A stretch of 64,000 bases of DNA from Kibdelosporangium sp040675465 (lineage in GTDB: Bacteria > Actinomycetota > Actinomycetes > Mycobacteriales > Pseudonocardiaceae). This document shows positions 60,952-64,000 of this stretch, in pieces. The stretch spans positions 620,001 through 684,000 of the forward strand of contig NZ_JBFAPA010000001.1 in the NCBI RefSeq assembly GCF_040675465.1, read 5' to 3'. The position numbers were made by a program, and so were the translations under genes. A model generated the notes under the pieces. That model had not been told where the DNA came from and searched no databases. It worked only from the letters and a program-made list of their open reading frames with translations. How positions within the stretch are numbered: the first letter of the stretch is position 1; each line of letters starts with the position of its first letter.

Positions 60952-62103
60952 TCAAGCCCTGCGACGGCGCACGAAGATCAGCGCGCCGACACCGCCGAGC
61001 ACGAGCACGCCGCCGATGACGAGCGGCAGGGTGATCGAGGCGCCGGTGTTGGCCAGTTCGTTCTTGGCCTGCGGGGCGGGCGGGGCCTCGGTGGTGGGGG
61101 TGCTGACGGTGACGGCCCAGCTGGCGGTGGCGTCGGCGGTGAGGTTGGCCTTGCCGTTGCCGGCCAGGATCAGCGCCTGCGACTCCTTCTTGCCCACGAA
61201 CAGCCGGCCGGAGGTGAGGGTGGCCTCGGCGCTGACCTTGATCTTCGCCGAGCCGTCGGCCTGGCCGGCCGGCACGCTCACGTAGAACTCGTACTTGTCC
61301 TTGGTGGCCTGCTTCTTGCCGTCGAGCTCCTTGCCGTCCTTATCAGTGATCTTGACACCGCTGGGCAGCTCGCCCTTGATCACGACGTTGTCGGCGTTGG
61401 TGGTGGCGGTGAACGGGCCGATCAGCGAGCCGGGCTTGCCGGCCAGCTTGTCCGGGGTGAGCGTGAGGGCCGGCTTGGGCTGGACCTTGTCCGCGTTCTT
61501 CTTGGCGTTGTCGACCAGCCAGTTGTAGACGTCGCGGACGTCGGCCTTGGTGCCCTCGTCGATCTTGTCGTGGTTGTTCGGGTCGACCTGGCCCGCCACG
61601 TCGATCAGCTTGCGGTCGTCGCTGAAGTACCAGGCCGCGGCCTGGGTGGCGGTGATGGCCTCCTGCTTGCTGAGTCCATCGTGGAGCTTCAGCCCGGTCG
61701 CCTTGTGGACGGCGTCGGTGTCGAGGTTCGGGTAGCTGTGCTGCAGCAGCCAGTTGATCTCACCGGCGTGCTTGGGGAAGCTGCTCTTCTTGTTGGAGTG
61801 CTGGTCCCAGGGCTTCTCGACGTACTCGGCGGTGAAGTCGATGTTGGTGTCGATGTCGACGCAGTAGGCGTTGAGGGTCTTGCCGCCGACCTTCAGGTCG
61901 AACAGCAGCGCGTCGAACGGGGTCGAGCCCTTGTCGTTCAGGTCGCTGACGTTGACCTTGTAACCGACGTTCCCCTTGGCCGCCTGACCGGCCGTGGCGG
62001 TAACGGCATCATCCGCACCAGCGGGAATGGCCGATGCCATCAGGCCGATCGCAGTCACACCCAACAGCGCGGCACCCGCGCGCAGCTTCCCGACTCGCCT
62101 CAC
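60952..62103 (-). CDS. Thioester-domain surface protein with LAxTG sorting signal
   Basis: The 383-aa exported protein has a signal peptide (VRRVGKLRAGAALLGVTAIGLMASAIPAGA). A TQXA/thioester domain (about 45-190) follows, in which Cys in LNAYCVDIDTNI and Gln in ITATQAAAWYFSD are placed to form an internal thioester that can bond to host or substrate surfaces. Beta-sandwich repeats follow. The sorting signal ELANTGASITLPLVIGGVLVL...RRRRA uses LANTG, the LAxTG form recognised by class E sortases. No sortase gene is in the window. GAGGGAG supports the GTG start at 62103. Confidence 0.9.
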   Translation of the reverse strand: MRRVGKLRAGAALLGVTAIGLMASAIPAGADDAVTATAGQAAKGNVGYKVNVSDLNDKGSTPFDALLFDLKVGGKTLNAYCVDIDTNIDFTAEYVEKPWDQHSNKKSSFPKHAGEINWLLQHSYPNLDTDAVHKATGLKLHDGLSKQEAITATQAAAWYFSDDRKLIDVAGQVDPNNHDKIDEGTKADVRDVYNWLVDNAKKNADKVQPKPALTLTPDKLAGKPGSLIGPFTATTNADNVVIKGELPSGVKITDKDGKELDGKKQATKDKYEFYVSVPAGQADGSAKIKVSAEATLTSGRLFVGKKESQALILAGNGKANLTADATASWAVTVSTPTTEAPPAPQAKNELANTGASITLPLVIGGVLVLGGVGALIFVRRRRA

Positions 62104-62188
62104 GACTGATGCTCCCTCTATTCGGTCCGTGCCCCGGAACGCAATCACTCTGTGTTGTGTACGAACACCATCGAGCGGCGTGACTCTA

Positions 62189-62222
62189 TACACCCCGGAA
62201 TGACGATCGACTCCGGGGTGTA
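62189..62222 (-). terminator. Terminator of the DUF885 gene
   Basis: TACACCCCGGA (62189-62199) and TCCGGGGTGTA (62212-62222) form a perfect 11-bp stem, about 25 bases after the stop of the DUF885 gene on the minus strand. It lies upstream of the thioester protein gene and may insulate it. Confidence 0.75.
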
Positions 62223-62244
62223 CAAAGGGAGCACAAATACCTCT

Positions 62245-63909
62245 TTAGGGCGTCGCCCAATCGGTGACGACCTGGTCAAGCACGTTGAGCGGCAGCGGGC
62301 CACCGCCGATCACCAGGTCATGGAAGGCGCGGATGTCGAACCGATCGCCCATCGCGGTCTGGGCCGCGGCGCGGATTCGTTGAATTTCCAACCGGCCGAC
62401 CATATAGGACAGTGCCTGACCTGGGTAGGCGATGTAGCGGTCGACTTCGGTGCCGATCTCCAGCGCGGGCATGGGCACGTTGGCGGTCATGTAGTCCACG
62501 GCCTGCTGCCGCGACCAGCCCTTGGCGTGCAGGCCGGTGTCCACGACCAGCCGCCCGGCCCGCACGGCGTCCATGGAAAGCATCCCCAGCCGGGCTATAT
62601 CGCCTGAATAGAGGCCCATTTCCTCGGCCAGCCGCTCGCAGTAAAGGCCCCAGCCCTCGGTGTAGGCGTTCACGCTGGCGATCCGCCGCAAAAGCGGCAG
62701 ATCCGTGAGCTCACTCGCGATTGTCAGCTGGAAGTGGTGTCCCGGCACCGCCTCATGGAACGCCGTTACCTCTGACGTGTGCTTATGCCGCTCCTGTGGC
62801 TGATATGTATTGGCGAAATAAGTCCCGGCCCGGGAGCCGTCCATCGACGGCGGCATGTAGTACGCCATCGGCGCGCCCGGGGCTTCGGCGTCGCCGATCG
62901 GTTCGACCTTGCAACTGTGCGACGGCAGCCGGCCGAACCACTGCGGCGCGACCTCCTCGGCGCGCTGGATCGCGGTGCGGGCCGCGGTGAGCAGCTCCTC
63001 GCCGGACTCCCAGCGCAGCGAGGGGTCGGTCTTCAGCCGCGTGAAGATCTCCTGCAGGCCCGACGTGCCGAACACCCGCGCCCCGATCGTGGCGAACTCC
63101 GCCTGGATCTGGTCCATCAGGTCGAGGCCGGTCTGGTGCAGCTCGTCGGGTGTGCGGTCGGTCGTGGTGTGGTAGCGCGAAAGCAACGCGTACATCTGCT
63201 CACCGCCGGGCAGCCAGGACAGGCCCGGCTTGTCCTCGGGACGGGCGTGCGGGGCGATCTCCTCGGCCAGAACCTGCCGGTACGCGGCGAAAGCCGGCCG
63301 GACGACCTCGGCGAGCAGACGGTCGCGATCGGCCACAAAGGACTCGGCGGCGTCCTCGGGCGGCGCCGGGCGGGTCAGTACATCGGTCTCGGCCGAAGCC
63401 AGATAACGGTCCAGATGCGAAATCGCCGCCTGAACGAGATGCGTCACCGGCACCCGGCCCGCTGTGACGCCTTCACGGTGACGGTCCGCGACCACCGCCA
63501 GGTAGTCCGGCAGTCCGGACAACCGCGTCAGATAGTCGCCCGCACGCTCGGCGTTGGGCAGCTGGGTCATCGGCAGCATGGTCAGCAACGCCGACGCCGG
63601 ACCGATGAACAGGTCGGTGATCGTGTACTCGGCCATGTGCGAGTCGATCCGGTCGGCCGCGGCCCGCGCCTGCTGCGCGATCACCGCGAGCGTCACCGCG
63701 TCGCCGGCGTCCACTCCGGACTTCGCGGCCGCGTCCGCCCGCTCGGCGATATCCAGCACCTTGCCGCGGAAGTCCCGCTCCGCCGCCGCGGACGGGTCAC
63801 CGAGCCGGGCGTCGTACCCGGGGATGCCATAGAGCGACGCACCGACGGGGTCGTGCTCGAACTCAAGCTGGACAAGCTCGTCCGCCAGTGCGTTGGCCTC
63901 GTTCGTCAT
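62245..63909 (-). CDS. DUF885 domain-containing protein
   Basis: The 554-aa protein belongs to the DUF885 group of zinc-dependent carboxypeptidase-like enzymes. It has the metal motif TAFHEAVPGHHFQL with the HExxH-like arrangement and helices LVQLEFEHDPVGASLYGIPGYDARLGDPS at the N-terminus. The CERLAEEMGLYSGDIARLGMLSMDAVRAGRLVVDTGLHAKGWSRQQAVDYM segment is typical. It acts in the cytoplasm, with no signal peptide. ATG at 63909 is the first in frame. The substrate is unknown. Confidence 0.9.
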   Translation of the reverse strand: MTNEANALADELVQLEFEHDPVGASLYGIPGYDARLGDPSAAAERDFRGKVLDIAERADAAAKSGVDAGDAVTLAVIAQQARAAADRIDSHMAEYTITDLFIGPASALLTMLPMTQLPNAERAGDYLTRLSGLPDYLAVVADRHREGVTAGRVPVTHLVQAAISHLDRYLASAETDVLTRPAPPEDAAESFVADRDRLLAEVVRPAFAAYRQVLAEEIAPHARPEDKPGLSWLPGGEQMYALLSRYHTTTDRTPDELHQTGLDLMDQIQAEFATIGARVFGTSGLQEIFTRLKTDPSLRWESGEELLTAARTAIQRAEEVAPQWFGRLPSHSCKVEPIGDAEAPGAPMAYYMPPSMDGSRAGTYFANTYQPQERHKHTSEVTAFHEAVPGHHFQLTIASELTDLPLLRRIASVNAYTEGWGLYCERLAEEMGLYSGDIARLGMLSMDAVRAGRLVVDTGLHAKGWSRQQAVDYMTANVPMPALEIGTEVDRYIAYPGQALSYMVGRLEIQRIRAAAQTAMGDRFDIRAFHDLVIGGGPLPLNVLDQVVTDWATP

Positions 63910-63918
63910 AACAAGACA

Positions 63919-64000
63919 CTAGTCACTGAGCCCCCACTCGCGGTGGAGCTTGGCCCGGCGCTCCTTCCAGCGCTCCATCACGCCGGGCATCTCCTCGTGC
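63919..64000 (-). CDS. 3' end of a gene cut by the window edge
   Basis: The minus strand ends a frame in HEEMPGVMERWKERRAKLHR then EWGLSD and TAG at 63919-63921. Only about 26 residues are visible, mostly charged and helical. It continues beyond the window, so neither length nor family can be given. The DUF885 gene starts ten bases downstream of this stop, so the two are likely co-transcribed. Confidence 0.5.
   Translation of the reverse strand, partial: HEEMPGVMERWKERRAKLHREWGLSD

Overview
The window is high-GC actinobacterial DNA. Gene content and order point to the order Pseudonocardiales, relatives of Amycolatopsis, Kibdelosporangium or Saccharothrix. Many starts are GTG, coupled genes overlap as GTGA or ATGA, and much of the backbone runs parallel to the M. 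tuberculosis Rv3660-Rv3755 region as I remember it: a PASTA class A PBP with a metallophosphoesterase, a dpp/opp operon, recR-ybaB-amidase, dnaX-ffs, ask-asd with leuA, tRNA-Ser genes, tadA with its partner, and tyrA. The species cannot be fixed from sequence alone.

Layout. 1-4192: penicillin-binding protein, YqeY-like protein, metallophosphoesterase and tRNA-Pro(CGG). 4151-8068: a small decayed genomic island inserted in the 3' half of tRNA-Pro. It is bounded by a perfect 39-bp direct repeat and carries a frameshifted IS, an AT-rich orphan gene, a truncated second transposase and an RHH-like protein, but no recognisable integrase. 8399-10885: two tandem ECF sigma factors with C-terminal SnoaL-like domains (SigG-like and SigJ/ECF41-like). 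Two identical promoter-like motifs (TGTCACA-N16-TGTC) precede the two transcription units, which suggests a self-activating sigma circuit. 10882-20742: DUF3291, S9 peptidase, Dps, Ohr, FMN reductase, esterase, a secreted protein, Fur, a CelR-like LacI regulator with two operators, and a secreted tripeptidyl aminopeptidase.

20966-27017: a five-gene peptide ABC transporter operon (order C-A-B-D-F). 27282-35107: nucleoside-kinase-like protein, recR, ybaB, amidase, XRE-cupin regulator divergent from a Bar-like acetyltransferase, VOC protein and WYL regulator, dnaX, SRP RNA and a trypsin-like protease. 35058-43069: nitroreductase, mannosyltransferase-like membrane enzyme, ask-asd (aspartate family), MFS exporter and leuA. 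43066-52193: small membrane proteins, RpiB-like isomerase, secreted proteins, tRNA-Ser(GGA), a lipoprotein, a BNR-repeat protein and a frameshifted membrane gene.

52352-64000: tRNA-Ser(CGA), CsbD, tadA with its partner gene, M20 amidohydrolase, tyrA, a membrane-anchored Fn3/lectin-like protein, an Rv0909-type antitoxin-like gene coupled to a glycolipid-binding-domain gene, a FUSC transporter, a thioester-domain LAxTG surface protein, a DUF885 protein and the 3' end of one more gene. Three copies of a structured repeat follow tRNA genes or a displaced tRNA end (8080, 48124 and 52345). They show a compensatory base change, so they are probably a conserved tRNA read-out/terminator element. No CRISPR array, rRNA, or biosynthetic gene cluster was seen.
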